DNA of 64,000 nt from Dryocosmus kuriphilus (GCA_038277395.1 CM076196.1:92070236-92134235), one strand, 5' to 3'. Positions 1-11,793 are shown, numbered from the stretch's first letter. Made by a program: numbers and translations. The notes: generated from the sequence alone by a model not told the origin.

Positions 1-1142
1 TGTCATCTTCAATTTTCTGCTGTCGAAAAAAATGGATCAGGGAACTTGCATCAAATTGTGTGTAAAAAATATAATTACGTGCTCCAAAACACTTTAAATG
101 TTGACAGTGGCGTACGGAGAGTCTAGTTTGCGCAAAAAAATGTTTATAAGTGGTACAAGCTCTTCCAAGAAGGCCGAGAAGACACGAATGACCAATCTCG
201 CTCTAGACGCCCCAGCAAGTCAATATATGATAAAAGCGTCGAAGAAGTGAAGAATATGGTGTTGGGGAATCATCGAACCACTGCTAGAGAAGTTGCTAAA
301 GACGTCGGCATCACGTTTGGCTCGTGCCATGCAATTTTTTCCTATGGTTTGGGCACGAAACTTGCGGCAGCGAAATTTGTTCCGAAACTGCTTAATTTTG
401 ACCAAAAGAACCGTCGAATGAGCGTCGCTCAAGAGCTGTTAAATGACATCAAAAATGTCCCTGATATGCTCAAAAGGATTATACCTGGTAACGAATCATG
501 AGTATATGGTTATGACGTCGACACCAAAGCCCAATCGTCCCAATGGAAGACCCCGCAAGAGCCAAGACTGAAGAAAGCACGTCAAGTTCGATCAAATGTC
601 AAGGTTTTGCTCACTGTTTTCTTCGATTACCGTGGTGTAGTACATCAAGAGAGCTTACCGCAATGTCGCACGGTCAATAAGGAGTATAACCTTGAAGTTA
701 TGCGCCTTTTGCGAGAAGCAATATGTCAAAAACATCCGGAATTGTGGAAAAACGATTCATGGCTTTTGCATCACGACAATGCACCTGCTCACTCATCGTT
801 GCTTTTGCGTGACTTTTTGGCCAAAAACAAAACCACAATCATGCCTCAGCACCACATTCACCGGACTTAGCCCTGCGACTTTTTCCTGTTCCCAAAACTG
901 AAGAGACCCATGAAAGGGCGGAGATTTGCAACGATTGAGGAGATAAAGAATGCATCGTTGGAAGAACTCAAGGTTATACCAAAAAGTGCTTCTCAGAAGC
1001 GCTTCGAGGATTGAAAAAAGCGTTTGCATAAGTGTGTTGTATCAGAAGGGGGTTACTTTGAAGGGGACAACATAATAATTGATGAATAAATAAATATTTA
1101 TTCTTAAAAATTAAAAGTCACCTTACTTTTCGAACACACCTC

Positions 1143-1143
<1 letters not shown>
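1..1143 (+). mobile_element. mariner element, copy A (5' end outside window)
   Basis: The transposase remnant is followed by a terminal repeat at about 1116-1143 that reads inward as CGAGGTGTGTTCGAAAAGT and abuts a TA dinucleotide at 1144-1145, as expected for mariner insertions. Only 31 bases precede the transposase start, so the left terminal repeat lies outside the window. Confidence 0.85.
32..1089 (+). pseudogene. mariner transposase, inactivated
   Basis: This is a nearly full-length (~350 codons) mariner transposase, the cut-and-paste DDD enzyme that acts on its own terminal repeats. The ATG at 32 opens the conserved N-terminal helix-turn-helix region. The block 247-501 holds the middle of the protein and 607-870 holds the second catalytic Asp in HHDNAPAHS. 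Damage is extensive: a TAA near 95, a frameshift in the A-run near 137, a TGA at 499-501 replacing the Trp of the ES-W motif, a TAG at 868-870 within the third catalytic block, and a TGA near 1012. The first catalytic Asp is already Asn (GNES, codon 490-492). The family assignment is firm and the gene is not functional. Confidence 0.88.
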
Positions 1144-1144
<1 letters not shown>

Positions 1145-1179
<35 letters not shown>

Positions 1180-1192
1180 ATATATATATATA
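1145..1192. repeat. (AT)n microsatellite
   Basis: An almost uninterrupted AT dinucleotide run with one CC interruption directly follows the mariner end. Confidence 0.95.
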
Positions 1193-1838
1193 AAATTGAA
1201 TCTAACGAATTGTGTTGATATTTATAGAAATATATACCCCTTAAATGATCACTATCAAAATTTACACGCACGTGCGTGATTTATCAAGGAAGTTCATAGA
1301 CGTATTCCGAGCCTCGACATTTCTTACATTATTTTTAGATGAAAATACGTCGCTGATTTCGCACCGATTTGGTGACTGCTTTCACTGCCTTTGACCGTAA
1401 GAGCGTCTGCTTGTTTCAAATCACAACATAAGTAACATAACCTCATTCAATTGTTGTCATTCCTTACAAGTTCAATTATCGCTTCCCAAATAGCGCAGGT
1501 CATCCCGGGTGAATAGATTTCACGTAACAAAATTTTATCGTTCTATCCATTTGCACGAAAATTTAATTTTTGTGCAACAATTTCAACATTCAAATGTCAA
1601 CTTATTATTTACTGCAATTCATATGAAGGTAAGTTTTTCTTCTAATATTTTCTGTACATTTCCTTTTTGCTTTTTTTAACACAAAATAACAAAGGACCTT
1701 GCAACAAATATATTGGAAAATTTCCTTCTTTGGATTTGGCTGAAACTTGGTAAATATGTAGATTATAAGGGTCTAATGAAAAATCCGAGGGAAAAAGTTA
1801 AGAAAAATGTACACGTTTTGCGCTATACGATGCCAAGT
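1193..1838. other. unassigned AT-rich spacer
   Basis: I recognise no gene between the mariner and the next element. A short open frame at 1713-1970 runs into the terminal repeat of the following transposon and looks non-coding. Confidence 0.4.
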
Positions 1839-2440
1839 GTTCAATTTTGGAAAAACAATGAATCCCTATATATGCTTGAAGGGAAAAGAAGACGGCAGAC
1901 CGAGGTCAGTACCAAATACAAGTTTGATAATAATGCATGTTGCGCGCAACCCAAAACTGCTGAACGCTAAATGCTCAAGATTTGAATTTAATAAAACGTC
2001 ACTGCTTTAACGTTGAAAACAGTTTACCGCTGAGATTAATATCAAATGAATAATATTGCAATGATATATATCGCGCGCTGGTCTAATCTTCCGAAAGCTG
2101 AGCGCCCGAGATGTAGTCTAAAATTCAATACATGCTTCCTTGAGCGCAGACAAGTAACAACGTTCGGTCTGAAGAAAGCTAGATTATTTTAAACATATAT
2201 ATCGCACGTTTCTTAAAACAACCGAATGCTAAGCGCTCAAAATATTCACTCGCTTGAAAAAAAACTTCTGAGAGGGCAGAAATGGTGTAGGAGTAAGGGT
2301 ATTTCCAAACTTGGTTCTTTAAATGTGAATTAAGAAAGAAGTGAAGGGGGTAGAAAACGTCTATCTTGCGGGAGGATGATACTTATTGTTTCGGGAACCA
2401 TAAAAAATAGTGATCTCGGAATTGTGGTTAACAATTAGAA
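1839..2440. repeat. left terminal inverted repeat with three subrepeats
   Basis: This arm is the diverged reverse complement of 4665-5331. Within it a motif of the form GCTAAGCGCTC (variants AACGCTAAATGCTC, AAGCTGAGCGCCC and AATGCTAAGCGCTC) recurs near 1962, 2096 and 2226, spaced about 131-135 bp. The spacing suggests ordered transposase-binding sites. Confidence 0.75.
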
Positions 2441-2956
2441 AACAAGAACTCGTTCATAATTAGAGACATTAATTATGGCGTAATTTAAGCTTACTTGCAA
2501 AAAAGAGGAGCCTGATGTTGCAGTTCATTTAAATAACGATGTTTATTTGTTTATAGTTATTATTATTGACTAATTTCAGATGACTCATTTATTCACTGCC
2601 ATTGCAGTTGTTCAAATGCTTTAAAAATTGACTGTCGTTTATAACGCTGCATTTCACTTGTTATTTTCATTGATGGCTGTAGGTTTGTCATTTTCTTTTT
2701 AAGGAGTCTTGAGATTGCATTAGGATATTTTTCATAAGCTACAGAATCAAATTTCTGATAGTTATTTTCTTTATTTATTGTTTAAATTACGTTTATTAGT
2801 CTGATTTGTTTTTCTGCGTTCATTCCTTCCCTCGTCTATTTATTTTTAAATGTTTGTTCGTTTTATTTTGCTGTTTCTCTTTTTCTATTTGCTTTTTTGA
2901 AGCATATTTGTAGTTTTAAAGACCTCTTACCTCTTGGCAGTTAAAAGATTTGAAAA
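2441..2956. other. 5' untranslated/internal region of the transposon
   Basis: AT-rich sequence, with T-rich tracts near 2760-2900, lies between the left inverted repeat and the transposase. No open frame or RNA gene is recognisable. Confidence 0.4.
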
Positions 2957-4581
2957 TGACTTTTAGAGTTCGAATTGACTGTTATGTGTGTGGAAGAGTG
3001 CTTTTGCTTCCTGGATTACAAGCAACTAATAGACCATATAGGATACACGGAGAGTAGATGCTCTTTTTTTTTGCAAAAACTTCGTAACGAAGCAAATTCT
3101 CATCAAGATTTCGGTGACGAGGAAAGCTTTGGTGATGAAGAATTAAAAGATATGATTGCTATAATGAAGGAAATGTTTCGAGAGATGTATGCATTCTGCG
3201 ATCCAATTCCTCGGTCACATGGACATGGGGTAAGATACGTCAGGAAAAAGCATCTCGTGACTTTTCCTTGAAAGACACGTCAGGGACTTTCTGATGAATT
3301 TCTGAAAGTAATTTTTCACTATTCCAGCAGGCAAGCTACAAGCATGGCCATTGCTGTGGTAAGAGAGTCTTCAATGCAGCTATTTGTGCCTAGTATTTTG
3401 GCAAAATTGGATTAACGGGGATAACCAGAGAGGAATATATAGAAGGACATGTAGCAGCATTTGCCAATGAACTTTAAAATCCACAACCATAAATTCCCAG
3501 AGTGATTGCTATGATAGATGGTACTTATGCTTACACGCAGAAGAGCAGTAACTTTTGTGTACTGCGACAATCATTCTGTAAGTACAAGGGACGTCACTTG
3601 TTAAAATCTGCTATCATTGTAGCTCTAGACGTATATATACTTGATATACAATGAACTTATTTCTCGAAAGCATGAAACGATGATGCACAAATGCTCATTA
3701 GTGAATTTGAAAGGGATGTGGAGGGCATCAGAGCATTTTTCGACATTGACGACATTTTTATCAAGGACAGGGATACCGAGATACCCAACTGCTGTTAGAA
3801 CGATTGGGTATTGAACCCAAGATACTACAGTTTCTCCAAGCAGGTGAGAGTCAATTGTCAACGGAAGAAGCAAACGAGGTACGGCTCTTAACGAAATCAA
3901 GATGGATTGCTGAAATTAGAAACGGCCACTTAAATACATTTTTATCTTGCTTGATGAAACGATTTCCATTCATCAGCTGCGGAATCTCGGGCATTTCTTT
4001 CGTATAGGTGGTGCCATGATTAACAGATATCATCCTGTTTTCGAGATGCAAGGTGCTACTGTAGAAGCTTGACAATATACGCTACGGAAATGCAAACTGG
4101 AATCGCCTGCATGAATTGCAAGTACCAGAATTTCCTCTTCTTACATTAGACGAACTACGCGACATTATTATTGGCGTTTATCAAGTTCAATTTGCACCAT
4201 CTTATGTTCAAGACAAGCTACAAAGGGATGATGATGAAGAGCTTCAACTAGATACGCTATGTAATGAACGCGGTTTAATCAGAGTAAGGTATATTCTCGT
4301 TCCCGAAATGCGACAAGGCACCAACTGTGGTTAGCGTTCAATGAAATCGTTGATCAGGGGCCAGACAATAATACAACAATTCTCGGCTATTGCTGTGCAT
4401 GCAAATCAGGGGCCAGAACTCTGGGCATGTGTGCACATGTTGCAAGAGTTTTATGGTTCCTAGGCTACACATGTCACCAGCAAAACGTTAAGTATTCCCA
4501 ATCATCATTGCTACATAGGATTCTAGATGCTGCCAATAGAGGTGAACACGTAAACCCAAATGAAGAAACACAAATCATTTA
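2957..4581 (+). pseudogene. DDE transposase with C-terminal SWIM-like zinc finger, degenerate
   Basis: The product resembles a family of arthropod transposon proteins that join an IS4/PIF-type DDE domain to a C-terminal Cys/His cluster. In order I see: an N-terminal region (2975-3270) with an acidic helix and CDPIPRSHGHG; a DDE-type block VIAMIDGTYAYTQKSSN near 3500-3545; LLKSAIIVALD near 3600; a block with LTKSRWIAEIRNGH near 3885-3930; and IIIGVYQVQFAPSYVQDKL near 4165-4220. The finger GYCCACKSGARTLGMCAH at about 4387-4440 fits C-x-C...C-x-H spacing. Frameshifts and stops break the frame at about 3270, 3400, 3480, 3650-3800, 4006, 4070 and 4332. The identification rests on motifs, not on a search. 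The gene sits symmetrically between the two inverted repeats, so it is the element's own transposase. Confidence 0.72.
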
Positions 4582-4664
4582 ATGTATTTTATGAGTTAAA
4601 AGTAATTCCCTTCGCAGGTTTCACAAAATATTTCGAAAACAAAAGAACCTTTTTAAAAGTTCCT

Positions 4665-5331
4665 ACTATTTAACTGCGAGTAACACTTTCGAGATCACTA
4701 TTTTCGTATGGTTTTCTGGAACTATATAGATCATCTTTTCGCAAGATGGGGTTTTCCTACCCCCACCAGTTTCTTCTTAATTTCAATTTTTCAAAAAAAA
4801 ACTCTTAAAGAAAATCCACTTTTTTAGTTGTTAATAAAAGTTTCGAGGTCACTATTTTTTTATGACTTCCCAAAACCACACTATTTCTGCCCTCTCAGTA
4901 GTTTTTTTTCAAGCGAGTGAATATTTTGAGCGCTTAGCTTTCAGTTGTTTAAAAAGCGCGCGATATATATATATTGAAAATAACCTTGCTTTCTTTAGAC
5001 CGGACGTTGTCACCTTGTCTTCGCTCACGGAAGCATGTATCGAATTTTAGAGTACATCTCGAGCGCTTAGCGTTCGAACGATTTGACTAGCGCACGATAT
5101 ATATTATTGTAATATTTACCTCATTTGATATTAATCTCAGCGGTGAACCGTTTTCAATCTTTTAACAGTGACGTTCTATTAAATTTAAATCTTGAGCGTT
5201 TAGCGTTCAGCAGTTTTGGGATGCGCGCAAGATACATTATTATCAAACTTGCATTTGATACTGACCTCGCTCTGCCGTCGTCTCTCCTCTTCAAGAATAT
5301 ATAGGGATTCATTATTCTCACAAAGTTGAAC
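4665..5331. repeat. right terminal inverted repeat with three subrepeats
   Basis: Diverged reverse complement of 1839-2440. The same subrepeat appears as GAGCGCTTAGCTTTCAG near 4928, GAGCGCTTAGCGTTCG near 5061 and GAGCGTTTAGCGTTCAG near 5194, about 133 bp apart. Confidence 0.75.
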
Positions 5332-5454
5332 GGTACGGTTCGGATTGTTGAGGGGGGCGTCCACAGGTTGCGGCGTGCATCCCGGTCATGCGTCAGGTGG
5401 GTTATAATGGTCAGCAGTCGCAGTTCTGAGGGTTGCCGACGGTCGGGTGACCCG

Positions 5455-6040
5455 GGTAACCGCGGGTCACGGCTTCCGTGTCGCATGAGCCGACCATAGT
5501 GGCAACACATTCATCGGCGCATACGTCGGTCACAGGAAGAGGGCAGGTGGGGGGTACCGAGCAGAAGGGTGGCCAGGGGATCCCTAGACCACGGCTTCCG
5601 TGTCGCATGATTCGACCATGGTGGTAACACATTCATCGGCGCATACGTCGGTCACAGGAAGAGGGCAGGTGGGGGTACCGAGCAGAAGGTTGGCCAGGGG
5701 ATACCTAGACCACGGCTTCCGTGTCGCATGAGCCGACCATGGTGGTAACGAATTCATCGGCGCATACGTCGGTTTCAGGAAGGGGACACGTGGAGGTACC
5801 GAGCAGAAGGATGGCCAGGGGATCCCTAGACCACGGCTTTCGTGCCGCATTAGCCGACCATGGTGGTAACACATTCATCGGCGCATACGCCGGTTACAGG
5901 AAGAGGACAGGTAGGGGTACCGTGCAGAAGGGTGGCCAGGGGATCCCTAGACCACGGCTTCCGTGTGACATGAGCTGACTATGGTGGCAACGAATTCATC
6001 GGCGCATACGTCGATTTCAGGAAGGGGACAGGTAGGGTGA
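5455..6040. repeat. 121-bp minisatellite, about five copies
   Basis: The landmark CACGGCTTCCGTGT recurs near 5468, 5591, 5712, 5834 and 5954, a period of 120-122 bp. Each unit also holds TTCATCGGCGCATACG and GGGTACCGAGCAGAAGG. Copies are highly similar, so the array is fairly young or homogenised. The GC content is well above the surroundings. Open frames on both strands within it are by-products of the repeat. Confidence 0.93.
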
Positions 6041-6344
6041 GGATGAAGGTCAGGGTGTCGTCGGTCGTCGTCGTCGTTGCCAGGTAGCTCTGCCACGGAG
6101 TGCCCATCCACAGAGGAACCAATGCAGCTTCTGCTGGGTGAGACCAGTCGAGTTGCCTTGACTGGACGCACCGAGTAAAGTGCGACGAGCCACGTCTCGC
6201 TCGTCCTTATAACGATGCGGTCTGTGGCGCGCGCCGGCGCACTGGTTACTCCGTGGGGAAGGGATAGTGACGCGTAACTCAGGCTCGGCTAAAGTATTGT
6301 ACCGGTATGCGGATATCGCGTCACATCACCTTAGACCTCGTTAT
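6041..6344. other. unassigned GC-rich segment
   Basis: This segment lies between the minisatellite and the left LTR of element A. It has GCGCGCCGGCGC-type stretches but no recognisable gene or repeat partner. Confidence 0.35.
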
Positions 6345-8127
6345 CTCTTACGCAATAAAAGTAAATGGAGTTAGAATTTGCGAGGCATGATCTTAAACTA
6401 ACACGATAAAAAAAACACGAAACATAACGAGAGGGAACAATTCGGTAATAATATTAATTGATAAGTGAAAATACACATCGGTAAGGGACATAATTAAACA
6501 TCATTAAAATTGGGTTAGTTTTCTGAAATGAGGCAACAGCGACAGGAAAGCAATAAGACAAGGGGACGCGACGATAGAAAGAATAATTCAATAAGTTAAA
6601 ATGGGACTCAATTCGAAAAATTAATTAATTTGGTAAGAGAAAGTAAGCATCCGTAGGGAACATAATTGACTATCATTAAAAAGGTGCCAGATTGCTGAGA
6701 TTACGCAACAGCGACAAGGGAACGGTAAAACCGAGGACGCGGCAAAGAAAACATGGTTCAATGAAGTTAAAATAGGTTTGAGTTCGGTAAGTTTATGAAT
6801 TCGGTAAAGAAATCACCAATTCGGTAAAGAAAATACATATCGATTGGGAAATAATCAGAATGGGGTCGGATTACTGAGGTGACGCAACAATGTCAAAAAA
6901 ACTACAAGACAGAGGACGGTTCGAGGAGAATGTGGTCGATATACGTGATTCACAAGTCGCGGACGATAGATTCGGTAAACGGCAATAAATCTATACAAAA
7001 ATACAAAGCACAAATCGTCAAAAGATTCAACACTTCGGAGTTCCTTAGTTGGGGAAAATTAACACGAAATAATCATAGTTACAATAATATAAATCAACTG
7101 AATCGTAAAGAGGGATAATGCTTCAGTTAGGAAAATCCCAGTCCTACCTTGACTTCTTTGGTCGATAAGCCGGGAGGGAAGGCTGAGTTGATTCTTCGAA
7201 ATTGTCGGAAAACGACGCGCTGGAAAATTTCGAAGTCTGAACACGTCGGGTCCACACAAACTAAAAGAGGACGATTACGTCGATTTAGTCCCTAAACTGA
7301 ATGGCGGAGCGGAAATGAGGGACCATATGGAGGGGGAATCCGAATGCGTTAGAGAGAGGAAGACCGCGTCTGATCATCCACGCTCTTCACTGATCTGCCT
7401 CGTTGCCTGTCCTTCTTTTCGCGGAGCCTTTCTTCCTTCCTCTTCTATACTACTTCGATGTCCAATAATTTGAATCCTTTCCTTGTTTCTTGGAGAGGAG
7501 TTGCCCATCACGGTAATCGGAGGCAGAGGGAGCGGCTGGATCCACTTAAACTGTATTCGGAAGCAGATATCCTAACTTCGCACGGCAGATGATGTTTAGG
7601 ACCGCGAAAACAATAAAAATTTCGACAGACAAAATCGTTCTACCTCATTCTTTATGGAGAACTACCGAACAAAGTGATGGTAGTCTTACCTATCCTCACC
7701 GGAAGTTGAGCCTTGGATGGTAATCACTGCTTCATGAATATATTAGCCCCTAACGGGAACAAACCTTGTTTCTTGGAACGCATGAATGCCACCTTCCTTC
7801 ATCTTCAACTGGAACGTCGCCTGGTATCTTAGAAGTTGGATGTGATGAAACAATAGCTCAAAATTGTATAAGCCGGAAGGAAGAGCTAGGTGAAGGTCGC
7901 CTGACAGTAGAAGCCTCGCCGAGTGGGAGGTAACGACAAATCCTAGTCGATGACGGAACAAAGAGGGTATCGAAAGCTCTCAACCCATAAATCGGCGGTT
8001 ATTTTGTGAGACACGGAGGGCCCAGGCGAATATATGCATATAACAGAATACATGCCGAAATACCTTAGTCTAAATTAAGTCTAAATTAGAATACTAAGGA
8101 GTGCCGAATCAACTGTATGTGCTAGAC
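6345..8127 (-). repeat. 3' LTR of element A (truncated at its U5 end)
   Basis: Similarity to 13307-15047 runs throughout, for example the paired GGTAATAATATTAATT and GAGGGCCCAGGCGAATAT blocks, and ends with ACTAAGGAGTGCCGAAT near 8110, matched near 17608. The left boundary near 6345 is where similarity stops. Confidence 0.85.
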
Positions 8128-8141
8128 TATTCTTTTCCCTG
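8127..8141 (-). promoter_or_regulatory. polypurine tract of element A
   Basis: Read on the minus strand this is CAGGGAAAAGAATAG, immediately upstream of the 3' LTR, where plus-strand DNA priming would start. Confidence 0.5.
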
Positions 8142-8779
8142 TGGGAAGGACTTGACAAGTCTCAAACAAAGGCGGGAGACGACAATAAAAAAATTCCACT
8201 TTAAAGGTTAAAATGAACCAAGCACAAATTTCAGAATTTAAATTACCAGTTGAACTCTAAAGAAAAGCAAAGGGTGCGAACTGAAATTTCAAATGGTTAG
8301 CCTTGGATGATAATTGAAAACTTCGAGGAGATTTGTAGCTCCATAGCTGAGTATCATTGAGACAAGAAAATTAATCCGAGGCAGAAACAGAAAGAAAGAA
8401 ATTTCAGCAAGGTAGGGAGAGAAAATTATAGGTATTAAAAGTAAGTGCTGGGGAAAATGAAAAAGACAGGGATTCAATAGAATATAACTAGGTATAATTA
8501 GCAAAAAAAGGAAAGCGTAACATAAGATAAAAACAATGAATATGTAAACGGAAAGCGTGGTGTACAATACGACAATAACAATACGACGATATGAAAAGAA
8601 AATACAATAAGGAAATACAATACGAAAATGACATTAACGCTAAAGGAGGGAAATGGTTCGGAAAATGAGATAGTAAAGTTAACGAGAGACAGAAGGTGAG
8701 GGGTCACTGAACGAAAAAGGAGAAAAAAAAAGAAAGAAAGAAAAGCAGAAGGGCAGGGCATGAGGGATAGAGAATGGAC
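8142..8779. other. purine-rich 3' region of element A
   Basis: The plus strand is strongly A/G rich from about 8330 to 8770. Open frames seen here on the minus strand are Phe/Leu/Ser-rich consequences of that bias. I see no domain. Confidence 0.4.
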
Positions 8780-9550
8780 TAGAAGGAAGTGGCTGGGATC
8801 GATACATTTTTTGTGTAGGGCAGATAAGGAAAGTGGAGGGACTCAGTTGGTATTGTGGCTGGAACGATAGGAACAAGTGTCCACAGTATATCCTGGCTCA
8901 CCACAGCGACGACAGAATGCTTTGAGGGGAGATTTTTGTAGTTACAGAAAGAGTATCGATGTCCCGGCTTTTTGCAGTTCCAGCACCAGGAACGGGACGT
9001 GGTCTCTAGGAAGTCCAGGGTGCCGTTGTCGGCATTTTGAGGAGCTGGGACTTTCATCTTCAGGAGAGAAGGGATTTGTTCGGTTGGTGGAGTTTTTGGG
9101 TTTCAGAAAGGGCTAAAAGGATTGCTGAAGGTACACTTTGGTTCGGGAGTAGAGGAGCCTGGGGTAGGAGAATTGTTGGTTGGGTTCATCGTTTCGGAGG
9201 TAGAGGGGTCTTTGGAGGGGTTCTTTGGTTCGGGGGTGGAGGAAGTGTGTGTGTGATTGAACCGTCCGGTCCATTACTGTTGCTGGCTAGGTGTTCGTAG
9301 CTGCGTCTATCGGGCGTAGGGTGTTACTGGGAACTAAAATCGTATTCCCGGCGGTAGTAAGCCAAAAATTCCTCCTCCATGGGGAACTCTTAGAGGACGT
9401 TGCCCGTCTGGGGCTCTCTGGGCCACCAGTAGGGCTCTAAAAAACCGGCATGCCTCTCTAGTAGCCTGTTTATGATTCCTACGTATTGCCTGAGCTACCC
9501 CATACAAGGGGTCCGTCGTGTTTCGGATCTTGGACCATTTTGGTATAGTA
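8780..9550 (-). pseudogene. zinc-knuckle (Gag/nucleocapsid-like) ORF downstream of integrase
   Basis: A CCHC knuckle, CWNCKKPGHRYSFC (C-x2-C-x4-H-x4-C), lies at about 8930-8985. After a small frame change a second cluster, CRRCGEPGYTVDTC, follows (about 8877-8920), which is the tandem pattern common in insect Gypsy nucleocapsid regions. The preceding residues (9060-9300) are Pro/Thr/Ser rich, as in Gag linkers. An arginine-rich segment including FFRALLVAQRAPDGQ lies at about 9400-9470. The frame is broken by stops. It lies 3' of integrase, whereas Gag normally precedes pol. Nucleic-acid binding is inferred from the knuckles. Confidence 0.65.
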
Positions 9551-9551
9551 T

Positions 9552-10701
9552 CTATAGATTAGTACCCCAGTCATCAATAGGGGGTATACATGGTTTCAGG
9601 TCGCCTATGTGGGACTTACCAACGAACTTGTGATTTAGGTCGCAGAGTTCATAGACCGTAAGGTACAATAATTTCGAGAATCTGTAGGGACCGATATGAC
9701 GAGGGCAAACCTTGGTGGGAAAATTTTTAATGTTTGATGACAGGACTCGACAGCGAGGCAAAGCTATATTCCCCTGATGTAATCTTAACTGCGTATGTCG
9801 ATGATTGTAATATTTGGACTGTTTTGCGAAAGCGTCGTCCAAATTTTTAGCTGTCCAACCTCGCATGAACTGTATTTTGTTCATTCGCTCTTTACACGAT
9901 TCGGGAGTACAGGGTTCGACTTCGGGATTGGTATTAATTAAGTTCTTCAAAATTTAATGGTTTGGAGTTATCTTCCAAGTTTCCAAAAAGCGGGGAAGGA
10001 TTTAAGGGAAGTATGAAAGGCTGAATTATAGGCGAATCGGAATTCGGGAAGAGATAGGTCCCAAGTGCTATGATCCTTGTCGATGAAGGAAATGATCATA
10101 GTTTTCAGAACTCTGTTGACTCTTTTCACTGCAAATTGACGGAGCGTATTATCCACAAATTCGCAACCGTTCTCTGTAAGAAGTACGTGGGATGTTCACC
10201 AGCGGTTAATAATAGATTGACGGAATGCGGTCTCTATTTTCTTTCCTGTGGCTACTCGAAGGGTTATGATTTCAACCTACTTTGTGAACAGCTCCTGCAT
10301 CATGATAATATATTGAAATCGTGATTTACTTCTAGGAAGGGGGCCCATAACTTCCGCGGACGACAACCCAAGGTTCTTCTACTATGCGGTGTCCCATTAA
10401 ACCTGCCGTTACTTGTTGTTCGCCTTTGCCCGTCTGGAAAACTGTACAGCTGTTAACGTACCTATTCACATCTCCATAAAAACCGGGCCAATAATATTTT
10501 GCCGAAATGCGCCTGTAAGTTTTTTTGGGTACCAAGGTAACCAGATTGGTGTCCGTTGTGAGCTACTTCTAAAATGGTTTTTCTTTTGCTATCGTCTAAT
10601 ACTAATTTCCATTTATCCAGATCTTCCACACAATCGGAAATTAAGGGTTCGTGTCGATAATGGTACAGTTTACCACCGACAATTTGCCAAGCGGGAACCA
10701 T
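9552..10701 (-). pseudogene. integrase of element A, degenerate
   Basis: This is the retrotransposon integrase, which inserts the DNA copy into the genome. Reading 10701 to 9552 I see the His/Cys zinc-binding region (HNGHQSGYLGTQKN, then SCTVFQTGKGEQQ, where one Cys appears lost), the conserved YYWPGFYGDV and GLMGHRIVEEPW before the catalytic core, a core end RVNRVLKTMI and FRFAYNSAFHTS (9968-10156), and a C-terminal tail ending HIGDLKPCIPP. The part carrying the first two catalytic Asp is eroded (10160-10330). The normal catalytic Glu before RVNRVLK is Lys. Several frameshifts are present. Confidence 0.78.
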
Positions 10702-10789
10702 TCAGGGAAGTAGGAAACGGCAAAGGATCGTCTTTCGTACCACGAGGGGACCGGCTCTGCAAATACGAAGAACTCGTCGGGGGGTAGGG

Positions 10790-11376
10790 ATTCAAGCAGA
10801 CGACAGAAAGGTCAAGAATATGATGGGGGTATCCTTTTCCGTAAACGATATCGAAGCCCTACTTTGGAGTGGTAAGCGCCATCTTGCTAAATGACCGGTA
10901 GGGTTCTTCAAGTTATGTAACCATCTAAGGCTTTTGTGGTCCGTTATTAACGTGAATCTTTTAACCCTCTAAATAGGGTCGGGATTTCTGGATCGACCAA
11001 GCAATAGCTAGACACTCTTCCTTGGTGGTTGAATATTTATATTTGGAATCCGATAGGGATTGACTGGAAAAATGTATGACATGTTCTACGTTATCGATAT
11101 TTTCTGTAAGGACTACTCCCAACCCTGTGTTGCTCACGTCGGTTTGTAATACAAAAGGGATATCTAAATTGGGACAAGTTCATATGGGTGTTTCGGAAAG
11201 GCAATGTTTAACATCCTCGAACGCGGATTTTTGTTCTTCACCCTATCGGGGTCCGTTTGCAGGCCATTTTCATTAACGAGAAAACTTAAGCAGTGTAATT
11301 GGGGGCAATAGAACTTGCACTTGCCGCGATTGACTTCTCAGTCAGCCCTTTTAATTATTCCTAGGACTTTGGAAAG
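10790..11376 (-). pseudogene. RNase H domain of element A, degenerate
   Basis: Minus-strand translation gives YKYSTTKEECLAIAW (the catalytic Glu box) and, in a neighbouring frame, LITDHKSLRWLHNL (the catalytic Asp box) followed by NPTGHLARW. These are the standard Gypsy RNase H motifs. At least two frame changes separate them. The domain degrades the RNA template during reverse transcription. Confidence 0.65.
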
Positions 11377-11790
11377 TCATTCAAAATATTCTTTGAAGGT
11401 TTTTGTGAAAATAGTAATATCTTCAAAGTAGTAGAAAGCATGGGGTTCCATTTCAAGGCCAATTAATGCTGTTTCCTCACGACTATCATTTTCGAGGGGT
11501 ATTTGATGGAAACCCTTGAATAGATCTATTTTCGAGGTATATTTGGCGCTACGCAATTTGTCTAGAATCCCTTTCATTTGAGGTAGGGCGTAAGCATCCT
11601 TTTTCATGACCTCGTTCGCTATACGGAGATCTAAACCGAATCGATAAACGCCATCCGCTTTTCTTGACATCACTAGCGGCGAGGACCAGCCGCTGTTAGA
11701 GGGCTCGATAATGTGCTGAGCTAACATTTTGTTAACCTCTGCTATGGAAAATTCCATAATTTTAGGGGACCGTGTATAATTCCGCTGTTT
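11377..11790 (-). pseudogene. reverse transcriptase of element A, internally deleted
   Basis: The minus-strand frame contains LAQHIIEPSNSGWSSPLVM, FGLDLRIANEVMKKDAYALP and SKIDLFKGFHQIPL, the fingers and first-Asp palm motifs of Gypsy RT. It then passes from EETALIGLE directly to FEDITIF, which corresponds to the YxDD box. About 50 residues normally found between these are missing, and the active-site box reads FEDI. The enzyme cannot be functional. Confidence 0.8.
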
Positions 11791-11793
11791 GGT

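Larger units (their letters stand above)
1839..5331 (+). mobile_element. DNA transposon with ~600-bp terminal inverted repeats and DDE/SWIM-like transposase
   Basis: The ends read GTTCAA...AATGAATCCCTATATA on the left and as the reverse complement on the right. Similarity between the two arms continues for roughly 600 bp, then the arms flank a transposase remnant. Similarity stops at 1839 on the left and 5331 on the right. I could not identify a target-site duplication, so the true ends could lie slightly outside these limits. The superfamily is uncertain; the transposase has a DDE-like block reminiscent of PIF/Harbinger-type DDE domains. Confidence 0.75.

Noticed and set aside
5411..6171. 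Several 70-120-codon frames over the 121-bp minisatellite
   Set aside because: They are periodic translations of the repeat, on both strands, with no recognisable protein.
7743..7961. Minus-strand ORF repeated at 14837-15061
   Set aside because: Both copies lie at the same place in the two LTRs of element A; similarity reflects LTR duplication, and the frame has no domain.
9037..9300. Plus-strand Gly/Trp/Arg-rich ORF
   Set aside because: It is the opposite strand of the Pro-rich linker of the zinc-knuckle frame.
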